This document shows, piece by piece, positions 19,141 to 28,883 of a DNA stretch of 64,000 nt. Source of the stretch: Tangfeifania diversioriginum. GTDB lineage: Bacteria > Bacteroidota > Bacteroidia > Bacteroidales > Prolixibacteraceae. The notes beneath the pieces are model-generated. The model was given only the letters and a program-made list of their open reading frames with translations. It was not told the DNA's origin and did not search any database. The translations under genes and the position numbers were made by a program. Each line of letters starts with the position of its first letter. Positions within the stretch are counted from its first letter, which is position 1. Where the stretch lies: the NCBI GenBank assembly GCA_945873105.1, contig CAMCBW010000013.1, positions 1 through 64,000 of the forward strand, read 5' to 3'.

Positions 19141-20139
19141 ATGTACATCGTCGAAAGTTACACCCTCGCCGTCGTCCTCACCATTGTCACCATGCTTTGC
19201 TGGGGCTCCTGGGCAAATACCCAGAAACTGGCAGCCAAATCCTGGCGATTTGAACTCTTTTACTGGGATTATGTAATTGGCATCGTACTGATGGCACTTG
19301 TTTTTGCCCTTACGCTGGGAAGTACCGGCGATCAGGGGCGCGACTTCTTTACCGACCTCCAGCAGGCCGATCCGGCGAATCTCTGGAAAGCCATGCTGGG
19401 AGGGATCGTTTTCAATGCGGCCAACATTCTGGTAGCAGCTGCCATTTCGATCGCAGGCATGTCGGTTGCCTTCCCGGTAGGGATTGGCATTGCCCTTGTG
19501 TTGGGCGTAATCGTCAATTACATCGCGACACCACAAGGAAATGTCGTTTGGCTATTTGCAGGAGTCGGACTCGTTACGGCAGCCATTGTGGCGGATGCTC
19601 TGGCTTACCGCAAGATGGCCTCACAGACCAGGAAAATACCCACCAAGGGGATACTGCTTTCACTGGCCGGAGGGGTAATGATGGCGCTCTTCTACAGGTT
19701 TGTCGCCAGCTCCATGGCCACCGACTTTGTGCATCCGGAAGCAGGATTCTTGACCCCTTACACTGCCACCCTCCTTTTCTCGCTGGGAGTATTGCTAAGT
19801 AACCTCCTGTTCAACACCCTGCTAATGAAACGGCCTTTTGAAGGAGTACCCGTTACCTTCTCCCAATATTTCAAAGGAGGAGCAAAAGAGCACCTTACCG
19901 GAATTTTCGGTGGAATGATCTGGTGCATCGGCATGTCATTGAGTATAATCGCCGCAGGGAAAGCCGGATTTCCTGTCTCCTATGGCCTGGGGCAGGGTGC
20001 GACCCTGGTAGCTGCCCTTTGGGGGGTCTTTATCTGGAAGGAGTTCAAGGGATCGAAAGGCACTTCCGGTTTGCTGACAGCCATGTTCCTATTGTTTGTG
20101 GTCGGCATCGGAATGATAATTTACGCTGGCAGCCACTAA
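19141..20139 (+). CDS. GRP/DMT-family sugar or nucleoside permease, multi-TM
   Basis: Ten-TM-like hydrophobic pattern, MLCWGSWANTQKLAAKSWRFELFYWDYVIG; last gene of the rbsK cluster. Confidence 0.8.
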   Translation: MYIVESYTLAVVLTIVTMLCWGSWANTQKLAAKSWRFELFYWDYVIGIVLMALVFALTLGSTGDQGRDFFTDLQQADPANLWKAMLGGIVFNAANILVAAAISIAGMSVAFPVGIGIALVLGVIVNYIATPQGNVVWLFAGVGLVTAAIVADALAYRKMASQTRKIPTKGILLSLAGGVMMALFYRFVASSMATDFVHPEAGFLTPYTATLLFSLGVLLSNLLFNTLLMKRPFEGVPVTFSQYFKGGAKEHLTGIFGGMIWCIGMSLSIIAAGKAGFPVSYGLGQGATLVAALWGVFIWKEFKGSKGTSGLLTAMFLLFVVGIGMIIYAGSH

Positions 20140-20140
20140 A

Positions 20141-20303
20141 GAAGGATAAAGGTTAAAGGATAAAGGTTAAAGGATAAAGTGTGGGACTCCGAAATTTTGT
20201 CTTCTCAAACCAAATTGGAAAGGCAAAAATAAGCATTCACTTACAATGATTGATGCGTCCTCACTTTATCCTTTATCCTTTCTACTTTCTACTTTATCCT
20301 TCT
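20141..20303. repeat. GGATAAA/GGTTAAA heptad inverted island
   Basis: Left gaaggataaaggttaaaggataaaggttaaaggataaag; right ctttatcctttatcctttctactttctactttatccttc. Confidence 0.85.
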
Positions 20304-20310
20304 TTTTGGC

Positions 20311-20349
20311 AAAAAAAAGAGGGAACCCGATGGATTCCCTCTTTTTTTT
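20311..20349. terminator. Bidirectional intrinsic terminator
   Basis: AAAAAAAAGAGGGAAcccgatggaTTCCCTCTTTTTTTT. Confidence 0.85.
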
Positions 20350-20367
20350 GTTCGAAACTTGCTTTAT

Positions 20368-20559
20368 TTAAGCTTGTTTTACGTTTACAGCAATAAGACC
20401 TTTTCTTCCGTCTTGTAATTCGAAAGTTACCTGGTCGTTCTCTTTGATTTGATCGATTAAGCCAGTTACGTGTACAAAGTACTCATTTTGAGACTCATCG
20501 TCTTTGATAAACCCAAATCCTTTTGTTACATTAAAGAATTTGACAATTCCTTTACTCAT
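20368..20559 (-). CDS. Cold-shock domain protein
   Basis: MSKGIVKFFNVTKGFGFIKDDESQNEYFVHVTGL. Confidence 0.95.
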   Translation of the reverse strand: MSKGIVKFFNVTKGFGFIKDDESQNEYFVHVTGLIDQIKENDQVTFELQDGRKGLIAVNVKQA

Positions 20560-20612
20560 TTGTTATTATAATTTTAATTCGTGTCAAAGGTAATATTATT
20601 TATTACAATCTG

Positions 20613-21836
20613 TTAACTTGCCTGTAATCGCAGTGTACTGATTTTTTCAATTTTTTCTGTGGCAAATTCAGGCGTGATCACCATGCTGGTTCCACCCTCC
20701 GATGGCATGTCAAACATGGCATCAATCATGATGGTTTCGCAAATCGATCGCAAGCCCCGTGCCCCCAGTTTAAACTCAATGGCTTTGTCAACAATTACGT
20801 CAAGGGTCTCCTCCTTGAACTCTAGTTTGATGCCGTCCATCTCGAACAGTTTGTGGTACTGCTTGATGATCGAATTTTTTGGCTCTGTCAAGATCCTTCG
20901 GAGGGAGTCCCTGTCAAGTGGAACCAGGTAGGTCAGCACCGGCAAACGACCAACGATCTCAGGAATCAGGCCGAAAGCACGCAAATCCTGCGGGGAGACA
21001 TACTGAAGCAGGTGGTCCCTGTCGATTTTCCCGTGTTCCGCGATGGCCTTGTATCCAACCACCTTGGTATTTAATCTCAGGCCGATCTTCCGCTCTATTC
21101 CTTCAAAAGCACCCCCACATACGAAGAGGATATTTTTGGTATCTACCGGAATCATCTTCTGTTCAGGATGCTTCCTACCGCCTTGTGGCGGAACATTTAC
21201 CACAGCCCCCTCCAGTAACTTCAGCAAACCTTGCTGCACCCCTTCCCCGGATACATCACGGGTAATGGAAGGATTGTCACCTTTACGGGCGATCTTGTCT
21301 ATTTCATCAATAAAGACAATGCCCCGCTCGGCCGCTTCCACATTGTAATCCGCTGCCTGCAGCAACCGGGTAAGCAGACTCTCAATGTCTTCTCCTACAT
21401 AACCTGCCTCTGTCAAAACTGTAGCATCCACAATGGTAAAAGGAACATGGAGCATGCGGGCGATGGTTTTGGCAAGCAGTGTCTTGCCTGTCCCGGTAGG
21501 ACCGACCAGAATGATGTTTGATTTTTCAATTTCAGTGCCATCTTCGGTCACTTTCTGGTTCAACCTTTTGTAGTGGTTGTATACTGCCACGGAAAGAATC
21601 CGTTTGGCATCATCCTGCCCAATCACATATTGATCCAGAAATGCCTTGATCTCCCTGGGTTTTTTTAACTCTACACCCTTGAGGTCGAAGCCAACATTTT
21701 TTTTGAACTCCTCTTCCACGATCGAATGGGCCTGTTCAATGCAGTTCTCACAGATATGGCCTTCCATACCAGCAATGAGCAGTTGAACATCCTTCTTCTC
21801 CCGTCCGCAAAACGAACACCTGTCGACTTTCTTCAT
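20613..21836 (-). CDS. clpX: ATP-dependent Clp protease ATP-binding subunit ClpX
   Basis: N-terminal zinc finger [12 protein letters not shown]...[34 protein letters not shown]. Confidence 0.98.
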   Translation of the reverse strand: MKKVDRCSFCGREKKDVQLLIAGMEGHICENCIEQAHSIVEEEFKKNVGFDLKGVELKKPREIKAFLDQYVIGQDDAKRILSVAVYNHYKRLNQKVTEDGTEIEKSNIILVGPTGTGKTLLAKTIARMLHVPFTIVDATVLTEAGYVGEDIESLLTRLLQAADYNVEAAERGIVFIDEIDKIARKGDNPSITRDVSGEGVQQGLLKLLEGAVVNVPPQGGRKHPEQKMIPVDTKNILFVCGGAFEGIERKIGLRLNTKVVGYKAIAEHGKIDRDHLLQYVSPQDLRAFGLIPEIVGRLPVLTYLVPLDRDSLRRILTEPKNSIIKQYHKLFEMDGIKLEFKEETLDVIVDKAIEFKLGARGLRSICETIMIDAMFDMPSEGGTSMVITPEFATEKIEKISTLRLQAS

Positions 21837-21873
21837 TTCCCTTTAATTATTTTGAACAGCAGGCTATCTCGGC

Positions 21874-22554
21874 CTATTTTTTCTGACGAACCAATATCTC
21901 GTCAATCATGCCATATGCTTTGGCCTCTTCAGCGGTCATCCAATAGTCCCTGTCTGAATCTTTTTCTACCTTTTCTACCGTCTGTCCGGAGTGAAAGGCG
22001 ATGATCTCGTACAACTCACGTTTCAGTTTAGAGATCTCCCTGGCCGTAATCTCGATATCGGAAGCCTGACCCTGGGCGCCGCCCATGGGTTGGTGAATCA
22101 TGATCCTTGAGTGTTTCAAGGCAGATCTTTTCCCCTTGGTACCGGCTGTCATCAGGACCGCAGCCATGGAGGCGGCCATTCCGGTACAGATGGTGGCAAT
22201 GTTGCAGTTGATGTACTGCATCGTATCGTAGATGCCCAATCCGGCATGCACAGACCCGCCGGGTGAATTGAAATAGATCTGGATATCCTTCCCCGGGTCG
22301 GAGGATTCAAGGAAAAGCAGCTGTGCCTGAATGATGTTGGCCACATAATCATCGATGGGAATGCCCAGGAAGATGATCCGGTCCATCATCAAACGGGAGA
22401 AAACATCCATCTGTGCAATGTTCATCTGACGCTCTTCGATGATGGTAGGGGAAATATAACTGGCGTGGATCGATTCAAATTTATGCAGGGATAAACTACT
22501 GATACCCATCTGCTTGGTCGCAAATTTGCGAAATTCATCACTTTTTAGACTCAT
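21874..22554 (-). CDS. clpP: ATP-dependent Clp protease proteolytic subunit ClpP
   Basis: GMAASMAAVLMTAGTKGKRSALKHSRIMIHQPMGGAQGQASDIEI. Confidence 0.98.
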   Translation of the reverse strand: MSLKSDEFRKFATKQMGISSLSLHKFESIHASYISPTIIEERQMNIAQMDVFSRLMMDRIIFLGIPIDDYVANIIQAQLLFLESSDPGKDIQIYFNSPGGSVHAGLGIYDTMQYINCNIATICTGMAASMAAVLMTAGTKGKRSALKHSRIMIHQPMGGAQGQASDIEITAREISKLKRELYEIIAFHSGQTVEKVEKDSDRDYWMTAEEAKAYGMIDEILVRQKK

Positions 22555-22695
22555 GACAAAATGATTTTAAAATGAGAAACTTTGTAAAAATCGAACCCCT
22601 TACTTTTGTTGCAAAGCAAAAGGTTCGATCCACAAAGTTACTAAAATACCCCTTTCAATAGATCAACTTTGGGGTAAACTACCTTATTTAGAAGG

Positions 22696-24051
22696 CTATT
22701 TTTCAAAAAGATCGTCAAACTCTTTCTGCGTAACCGGTTTCAGCGCCAGTTCCCCATTGGCTTTGATAAAATCCAGCACCATGGTTTCCGACTTCTTTTC
22801 GATCAGGCGGTGACGCTCCTCTTCGTTTTTCAAGATCGACTTGGCATAATTGTCAAGATACTCCTCCGGCACATTGAACATTCCATACTGACGGAACTGC
22901 ATCAGGGCAGTCTCTTTGGCCAGAGCCACGACATCTGCCTCGCCAACCTGGATCTGGTTGTCTTTTGCCAGACGATTCTTGATCAGTGTCCACTCCAGAT
23001 CCTTCACAAAATGGGGAAACTCCTCCTCTACCTGCTCCTTTGTAATTTTCTCGTTGGAGTAAACCAGCCACCTTTTCAAAAACTCCTCCGGCAACTTCAT
23101 GCCCACATAGTTGACCATTGCCTCTTTGGTATCCAAAAGGAAACGATATTCAGAGGAATAACCCAAATTGGATTTCAGATCTTCTGCGATCTTCTCCCTG
23201 AACTGCTCAATGGTGGTAACATCTGTCACTCCTCCGAGTGATTTCTGGAACATCTCTTCGTTCAGCTCGGCAGGCACGAAAGTATTGACTTTGGCAACGG
23301 TCAGTTCAAAATCCCCGCTAAGGGCAGCTGCCTGTTCATCATTGATCTTGAGGGTCTGCTTCAGGTAATGGTCGTTGTCGAAACCTTTTTTCGGGTTAAA
23401 CTTCACGATATCACCCGCCTTCTTGCCCAAAAGTGCAGCCCTGATTTTTTTGTCCTTGACCATTTGGATAGAGACCTGAGCCTCCTCAACGGCGATACCC
23501 CCTTCAAGGAGATTGCCCTTTTCGTCCAGCTGTTTCAGGCTACCGACCAGGTTATCCTTCTCTTCCGCATCGGTTGCATCCACATAACTTCCAAATCGGT
23601 TTTGGAATGCCTCCACCTGGTTGGTGATCATTGCCTCATCGATGACAATTTCGTAGTAAGGCAATTTGCCCAATTTCTTGAAGTCAATGTCAATGACCGG
23701 TGAAAGACCAAGGTCAAAAACAAACTCAAAATTCTCGTCCTTGTTAAAATCGATTGGCTTTTGTTCGGTTTCATTGGGGAGGGGTTCTCCCAATATCTGA
23801 AGTTTCTCTTCGTTGAGGTATCTGTTCAACTCATTGCTGAGCATTTTGTTGATCTCTTCCGCAAGCACAGCCTTACCGTACATCTTCTTGATCAATCCTG
23901 CCGGAACCATGCCTTTGCGAAAACCCGGCATATTGGCTTTCTTGCGGTAATCTTTCAGCGTTTCGTTTACTGTAGCTTCGTAATCACTCTTCTCAATGGT
24001 GAGTTTGACCACAGCGTTCAACTCATCGGTGTTTGTTCTGGAAATTTGCAT
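22696..24051 (-). CDS. tig: Trigger factor
   Basis: KKANMPGFRKGMVPAGLIKKMYGKAVLAEEIN; location next to clpPX. Confidence 0.96.
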   Translation of the reverse strand: MQISRTNTDELNAVVKLTIEKSDYEATVNETLKDYRKKANMPGFRKGMVPAGLIKKMYGKAVLAEEINKMLSNELNRYLNEEKLQILGEPLPNETEQKPIDFNKDENFEFVFDLGLSPVIDIDFKKLGKLPYYEIVIDEAMITNQVEAFQNRFGSYVDATDAEEKDNLVGSLKQLDEKGNLLEGGIAVEEAQVSIQMVKDKKIRAALLGKKAGDIVKFNPKKGFDNDHYLKQTLKINDEQAAALSGDFELTVAKVNTFVPAELNEEMFQKSLGGVTDVTTIEQFREKIAEDLKSNLGYSSEYRFLLDTKEAMVNYVGMKLPEEFLKRWLVYSNEKITKEQVEEEFPHFVKDLEWTLIKNRLAKDNQIQVGEADVVALAKETALMQFRQYGMFNVPEEYLDNYAKSILKNEEERHRLIEKKSETMVLDFIKANGELALKPVTQKEFDDLFEK

Positions 24052-24158
24052 TGAATTGTTTTTTTAGCTAACAAAAGAATTAGTTAACATATTGATTGTT
24101 CAAAATTTAATGTAGAATCTTTTCACCCCAATCGGATGAACCGATGCTCTATACATCT

Positions 24159-24196
24159 AAAAAACCGCCTTTACTTCCGGCATAGAAGAGGCGGTT
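24159..24196 (-). terminator. Intrinsic terminator downstream of tRNA-Leu
   Basis: Minus strand AACCGCCTcttctatgccggaagtaAAGGCGGTTTTTTAG. Confidence 0.8.
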
Positions 24197-24206
24197 AATT
24201 ATTTCG

Positions 24207-24288
24207 TGCGGACGAAGGGACTCGAACCCCCACGCCTCTCGGCACCAGATCCTAAGTCTGGCACGGCTACCAATTACGCCACGTCCGC
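24207..24288 (-). tRNA. tRNA-Leu (anticodon TAG)
   Basis: GCGGACGTGGCGTAATTGGTAGCCGTGCCAGACTTAGGATCTGGTGCCGAGAGGCGTGGGGGTTCGAGTCCCTTCGTCCGCA; 7 bp acceptor stem, CTTAGGA anticodon loop, GTTCGAGTC T-arm; CCA not encoded. Confidence 0.95.
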
Positions 24289-24392
24289 ATTTTTCGAGCT
24301 GCAAATATACGATTATTTTTAATTCAGCCTATACCACAACATTTGTGAATTGTTTTAAATGTTCGAGGGGTTTGAAAAAAATTAATTCAAGG

Positions 24393-24412
24393 AGACGTTG
24401 CATGCAACGTCT
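24393..24412. repeat. Perfect 20 bp palindrome AGACGTTGCATGCAACGTCT
   Basis: Self reverse-complementary; intergenic. Confidence 0.9.
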
Positions 24413-24511
24413 GTACTGGCTCTTTATTCATCATCTCCCTCATTCCCGTCTCTCCGTCCTTTAGTCCCAAAGTCCCCCAGTCTAACAGTCCCTAAGTCCA
24501 GCAGTCCCTCC

Positions 24512-25288
24512 TCACGCGTCCCCGCTCAACTCTTCGATCTCTTCAGCCTTTGCCTTCCGGACGGGGCGTCTCAGTTCAAAATTCTGTCCAAGGTAGAGTC
24601 GGCGTACCTCTGGATCTGCCGCCAAATCTTCGGCTGTTCCACTGTTCAATATCCGTCCGTCGTAAAGGAGATATGATCTGTCGGTGATAGAGAGGGTTTC
24701 ATGAACATTGTGGTCGGTAATCAGAATCCCAATATTTTTTTCTTTCAGCTTGAAGACAATTTGTTGAATATCCTCCACGGCAATCGGGTCCACCCCGGCA
24801 AAAGGCTCATCCAGCAAGATAAAGGCAGGACTGATGGCCAGACACCTGGCAATCTCTGTCCTTCGCCGCTCACCACCCGACAATTGGATGCCCAGACTCT
24901 TGCGAATGTGCTGCAAGCCAAATTCTGTGAGCAAAGATTCCAGCTTCTCGTGCTGAAACTCTTTGGATTCATCCGTCATCTCCAGGATGGATTTGATGTT
25001 GTCCTCCACACTCATTTGGCGGAAGACAGAAGCCTCCTGTGCCAGGTAGCCAATTCCCAGCTTGGCTCTTTTGTAAACGGGGAAGGAGGTAATCTCCTTG
25101 TCATCCAGATAAATATTACCCCCATCGGCTTTGATCAGCCCAACAATCATGTAGAAGGAGGTAGTTTTCCCTGCCCCATTTGGTCCCAAAAGTCCGACGA
25201 TCTCCCCCTGCTGCAATTCGATCGAAACACCCTTTACAACCGTCCGGTTACGGTACTTCTTGACAATATTTTCTGCTCTTAGCTTCAT
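24512..25288 (-). CDS. lptB: LPS export ABC transporter ATP-binding protein LptB
   Basis: [52 protein letters not shown]. Confidence 0.96.
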   Translation of the reverse strand: MKLRAENIVKKYRNRTVVKGVSIELQQGEIVGLLGPNGAGKTTSFYMIVGLIKADGGNIYLDDKEITSFPVYKRAKLGIGYLAQEASVFRQMSVEDNIKSILEMTDESKEFQHEKLESLLTEFGLQHIRKSLGIQLSGGERRRTEIARCLAISPAFILLDEPFAGVDPIAVEDIQQIVFKLKEKNIGILITDHNVHETLSITDRSYLLYDGRILNSGTAEDLAADPEVRRLYLGQNFELRRPVRKAKAEEIEELSGDA

Positions 25289-25320
25289 GGCTGCAAATTC
25301 AATATTTGTATTTCTATCCT

Positions 25321-25437
25321 CAAGTGCCTAGAGTATTTAAAGTGCCTAGAGTGCCTAAAATACTTGCGCCTTATTCCAGAATCTCCAGAGTTCCCAACTT
25401 TAGGCATTTTAGGCACTTTAGTTCACTTTAGGCACTA
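25321..25437. repeat. AGTGCCTAGAGTGCCTAAA-word inverted island
   Basis: Left 25321-25361 caagtgcctagagtatttaaagtgcctagagtgcctaaaa; right 25397-25437 ctttaggcattttaggcactttagttcactttaggcac. Confidence 0.85.
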
Positions 25438-25441
25438 TGCT

Positions 25442-26308
25442 TCAGGCTTCCAAAAGGTCAACGCTCTTCTGTCGCTTCTCCACCATTCTGGCCATCAAAA
25501 TCCCCAACTCATACAACAAGGCAAGAGGGCCGGTTACCAGCAACATGCTAAAGGCATCGGGAGGAGTGATAATCGCAGCAAGGCTCAGTAGGACAATAAA
25601 GGCATGCTTGCGGTAAGTCCGGAAGAAGGATGTCCCGGCCAAACCAACCTTGGCCAGGAAAAACATGACGATTGGAAGTTCAAAAACAATGGCACTTCCC
25701 AATACAATGGTAGTGACGGAACTTATGTAGGAGGTAAGGTTGATCTGGTTGAGCACCTCCGAACTTACCTGGTAGCTTCCAAAAAAATGGGTGGTAAGCG
25801 GCACGATGAGGTAATAACCGAATCCTACGCCAATCAGAAAGAGAAAGGTGCTGTAAAAAACGGCAGAGGTAACATGCTTCCGTTCATTTTCATAGAGTGC
25901 CGGGCGAACAAACCGCCAAAACTCCCACAAGATGTAGGGAATTGAGATAATGATACCCCCCACAATCGCCAGGTTCAGGTGGATGCTAAACTGCCCCGAC
26001 AGGTCGATGTTGATAAGCTGGAAGGGTTTGGTATTGATGGCAATATCGGGTGAGTTCAACTGGACTGCCAGCCAGGCAAAAAAACGGTTGGTAATAAAAT
26101 CAGGATTTTTGGGAGCCAGTATCACATCATCAAATATGAACTGCCTGTTCAGGAAAACGATCACTCCGAAAAAAAGCACTGCTGCCGAAGCCCGCACAAG
26201 ATGCCACCTCAGCTCTTCCAGGTGTTGCAGGAAGGACATCTCATTGTTCGGGGAAGTTACTCCTTTTACCTTCTTGGAAAAAATTGACTTTTTTTCTTTC
26301 TCTGCCAT
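25442..26308 (-). CDS. tatC: Twin-arginine translocase subunit TatC
   Basis: MSFLQHLEELRWHLVRASAAVLFF, WEFWRFVRPALYENERK, FELPIVMFFLAKVG. Confidence 0.95.
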   Translation of the reverse strand: MAEKEKKSIFSKKVKGVTSPNNEMSFLQHLEELRWHLVRASAAVLFFGVIVFLNRQFIFDDVILAPKNPDFITNRFFAWLAVQLNSPDIAINTKPFQLINIDLSGQFSIHLNLAIVGGIIISIPYILWEFWRFVRPALYENERKHVTSAVFYSTFLFLIGVGFGYYLIVPLTTHFFGSYQVSSEVLNQINLTSYISSVTTIVLGSAIVFELPIVMFFLAKVGLAGTSFFRTYRKHAFIVLLSLAAIITPPDAFSMLLVTGPLALLYELGILMARMVEKRQKSVDLLEA

Positions 26309-26558
26309 GAAAAATCAGCGTAATTGGTAACAAATTCAGCCGCAAATATACAATTCTTTAAACATATGAAGGTTGCCTGACGAAGCAAAGAAGATCAGAA
26401 AGTATCAACTTCTTGGGTGCTCCTCCAGTGTATGCCGCCAAGGATACTGTTTTTTGAAACGAATGTTAAATTTTACTGATAATGATTAATTGGTTTGTTT
26501 GCAGGACAATATTTTATAACTTAGTATTTTTATAAAAATAAGGTATTCCAATAATTAA

Positions 26559-28745
26559 ATGATAATTGACAAAAATATTACCCTGACATCTGAACTACAA
26601 AAATATTTCGGATTTGACCGCTTCAAGGGTCAGCAGGAAGAGGTCATCAAAAGTGTTCTTGCGCAACACGACACTTTTGTTCTGATGCCTACCGGCGGGG
26701 GAAAATCCTTGTGTTACCAACTACCTGCATTGCTGCAGGAAGGCACTGCCATCGTCATCTCACCGCTGATTGCACTCATGAAAAATCAAGTGGATGCGAT
26801 CCGAAGTTTTAGTGTGCACGATGGCATCGCGCACTTCCTCAATTCCAGCCTGACCAAGTCCGCCATTCAGAAGGTCAAGGAAGATATTGGCAAAGGCCAA
26901 ACCAAATTGCTTTATGTGGCACCTGAATCTTTGACGAAACAGGAGAACATTGACTTTTTGAAAACCATCAAAATTTCTTTCTACGCGATTGATGAGGCGC
27001 ACTGTATCTCTGAATGGGGACATGATTTCCGCCCCGAATACAGAAGAATCAGACCTATTGTCAATGAGATAGGTCAGGCTCCCATCATTGCACTGACGGC
27101 GACAGCAACCCCAAAAGTACAGAGCGACATCCAGAAGAATCTTGGAATGCTCAACGCCAACGTCTTTAAATCCTCTTTCAATCGTCCCAATCTTTTCTAT
27201 GAGATAAAACCCAAAGTAAAAGCCAAAGATCAGATCATTCGTCTGTTCCGAACCAATCCCGGGAAATCAGCCATCATCTATTGTCTGAGCCGAAAGAAAG
27301 TGGAGGAGATCACTGAACTGCTTCAGGTCAATGGCATCAAAGCCTTGGCTTACCATGCAGGGATGGATTCCACCACGCGCTCCAACAACCAGGACAAATT
27401 TCTGATGGAGGAGGTGGATGTCATTGTAGCCACCATCGCCTTCGGGATGGGTATCGACAAACCGGATGTAAGATTTGTTGTACATTATGATATTCCCAAA
27501 TCGCTGGAAGGATTTTACCAGGAGACTGGTCGTGCGGGCCGTGACGGCGGGGATGGACGATGCATTACCTTCTACAGCTACAAGGATATCCAAAAACTGG
27601 AGAAATTTATGCAGGGGAAACCTGTCGCGGAACAGGAGATCGGGAAACAACTCCTGCTCGATACTGTGGCTTTTGCCGAATCTTCCCTTTGCCGCAGAAC
27701 CATTCTGCTGCACTACTTTGGGGAGAGATACATTACCGAAAATTGCGAGCATTGCGACAACTGCCTGAACCCAAAGGAACTGATAGAGGGGAAAGAGATG
27801 GTAACCCTTGCACTGCAAGCTGTACTCGATGTCAAGGAGCAATGCAAAAGCGAACACCTGGTCAATATCCTCACTGGGAACGAAACGGCCCAGGTAAAAT
27901 CATTTCTTCACAACCAGCTGGAGATTTTTGGAGAGGGTGATGAGCACAAGGACAAATTGTGGAATGCCGTCTACCGGCAAAGCATCATTGCCGGATTTCT
28001 TACCAAGGACATCGAAAATTACGGAGTGCTGAAGATGACCAGCAAAGGAAGGGCCTACCTGGATAACCCCCAACCCTTTACCATCGTTAAAAACCACGAT
28101 TACGAGGCAGAAGAGGATTCAGAAGAGGTTCCTCAAACCGGTGGAGCCGCCGGCGATCCGGAGCTCTTCTCAATGCTGAAGGATTTACGCAAAAAAGTGG
28201 CTGTCAAAAACAATCTGCCGCCATTTGTCATCTTTCAGGATCCCTCCCTGGCTGACATGTCGATTCAATATCCTACCACCCTCGACGAACTGCAGAACAT
28301 TATCGGGGTAGGTCAGGGAAAGGCCCAGCGGTATGGAAAACCATTCATCGAACTGATAAAAAAACATGTCGAAGAGAATGGGATCGAGCGTGCCCAGGAT
28401 TTTGTCGTCCGCTCTGTCGCCAACAAATCCAAGAACAAGGTTCACATCATTCAAAATATCGATCGCAAATTGCCGCTTGACGAGATTGCTGCAGGCAAAG
28501 ATATGGACATGGATACGTTGCTGACAGAGATCGAAGCCATTGTCAATTCCGGCACAAAGATCAACCTCGACTACTACATCTACGATATCATGGACGAGGA
28601 GCAGGTAGATGACATCTTCAACTATTTCAAGGATGACGCAGAGTCTGATTCCATGGAAGAGGCCATTGCCGAGCTGGGGGATGACTACGAAGTAGCTGAA
28701 ATCAGGCTGATCAGGATCAAGTTTTTGGCTGAGATGGGGAATTAG
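26559..28745 (+). CDS. recQ: ATP-dependent DNA helicase RecQ
   Basis: FRGQQEEVI-like FKGQQEEVI, LMPTGGGKSLCYQLPAL, IDEAHCISEWGHDFRPEYR, Cys zinc-binding cluster, HRDC-like region. Confidence 0.97.
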   Translation: MIIDKNITLTSELQKYFGFDRFKGQQEEVIKSVLAQHDTFVLMPTGGGKSLCYQLPALLQEGTAIVISPLIALMKNQVDAIRSFSVHDGIAHFLNSSLTKSAIQKVKEDIGKGQTKLLYVAPESLTKQENIDFLKTIKISFYAIDEAHCISEWGHDFRPEYRRIRPIVNEIGQAPIIALTATATPKVQSDIQKNLGMLNANVFKSSFNRPNLFYEIKPKVKAKDQIIRLFRTNPGKSAIIYCLSRKKVEEITELLQVNGIKALAYHAGMDSTTRSNNQDKFLMEEVDVIVATIAFGMGIDKPDVRFVVHYDIPKSLEGFYQETGRAGRDGGDGRCITFYSYKDIQKLEKFMQGKPVAEQEIGKQLLLDTVAFAESSLCRRTILLHYFGERYITENCEHCDNCLNPKELIEGKEMVTLALQAVLDVKEQCKSEHLVNILTGNETAQVKSFLHNQLEIFGEGDEHKDKLWNAVYRQSIIAGFLTKDIENYGVLKMTSKGRAYLDNPQPFTIVKNHDYEAEEDSEEVPQTGGAAGDPELFSMLKDLRKKVAVKNNLPPFVIFQDPSLADMSIQYPTTLDELQNIIGVGQGKAQRYGKPFIELIKKHVEENGIERAQDFVVRSVANKSKNKVHIIQNIDRKLPLDEIAAGKDMDMDTLLTEIEAIVNSGTKINLDYYIYDIMDEEQVDDIFNYFKDDAESDSMEEAIAELGDDYEVAEIRLIRIKFLAEMGN

Positions 28746-28883
28746 GCAGAGGGCATGGTGCAGAGAGCAGAGAGCAGAGGGCAGAGAGCATAGAGCAGGG
28801 GGACTTGCTGAATAAACTTCGAGCAGTGGAACCGCTGATTACACCAGAGAAGTAGGGAGAACCTTGGTTAATCCATTCCCGGG

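Noticed and set aside
21043-21348. Plus-strand ORFs opposite clpX (e.g. 101 aa, 128 aa)
   Set aside because: Shadow ORFs antisense to a strongly supported gene.
28746-28800. GCAGAGA tandem words after recQ as a separate mobile element
   Set aside because: Only one arm and short; counted as a single-arm example of the word-island class.
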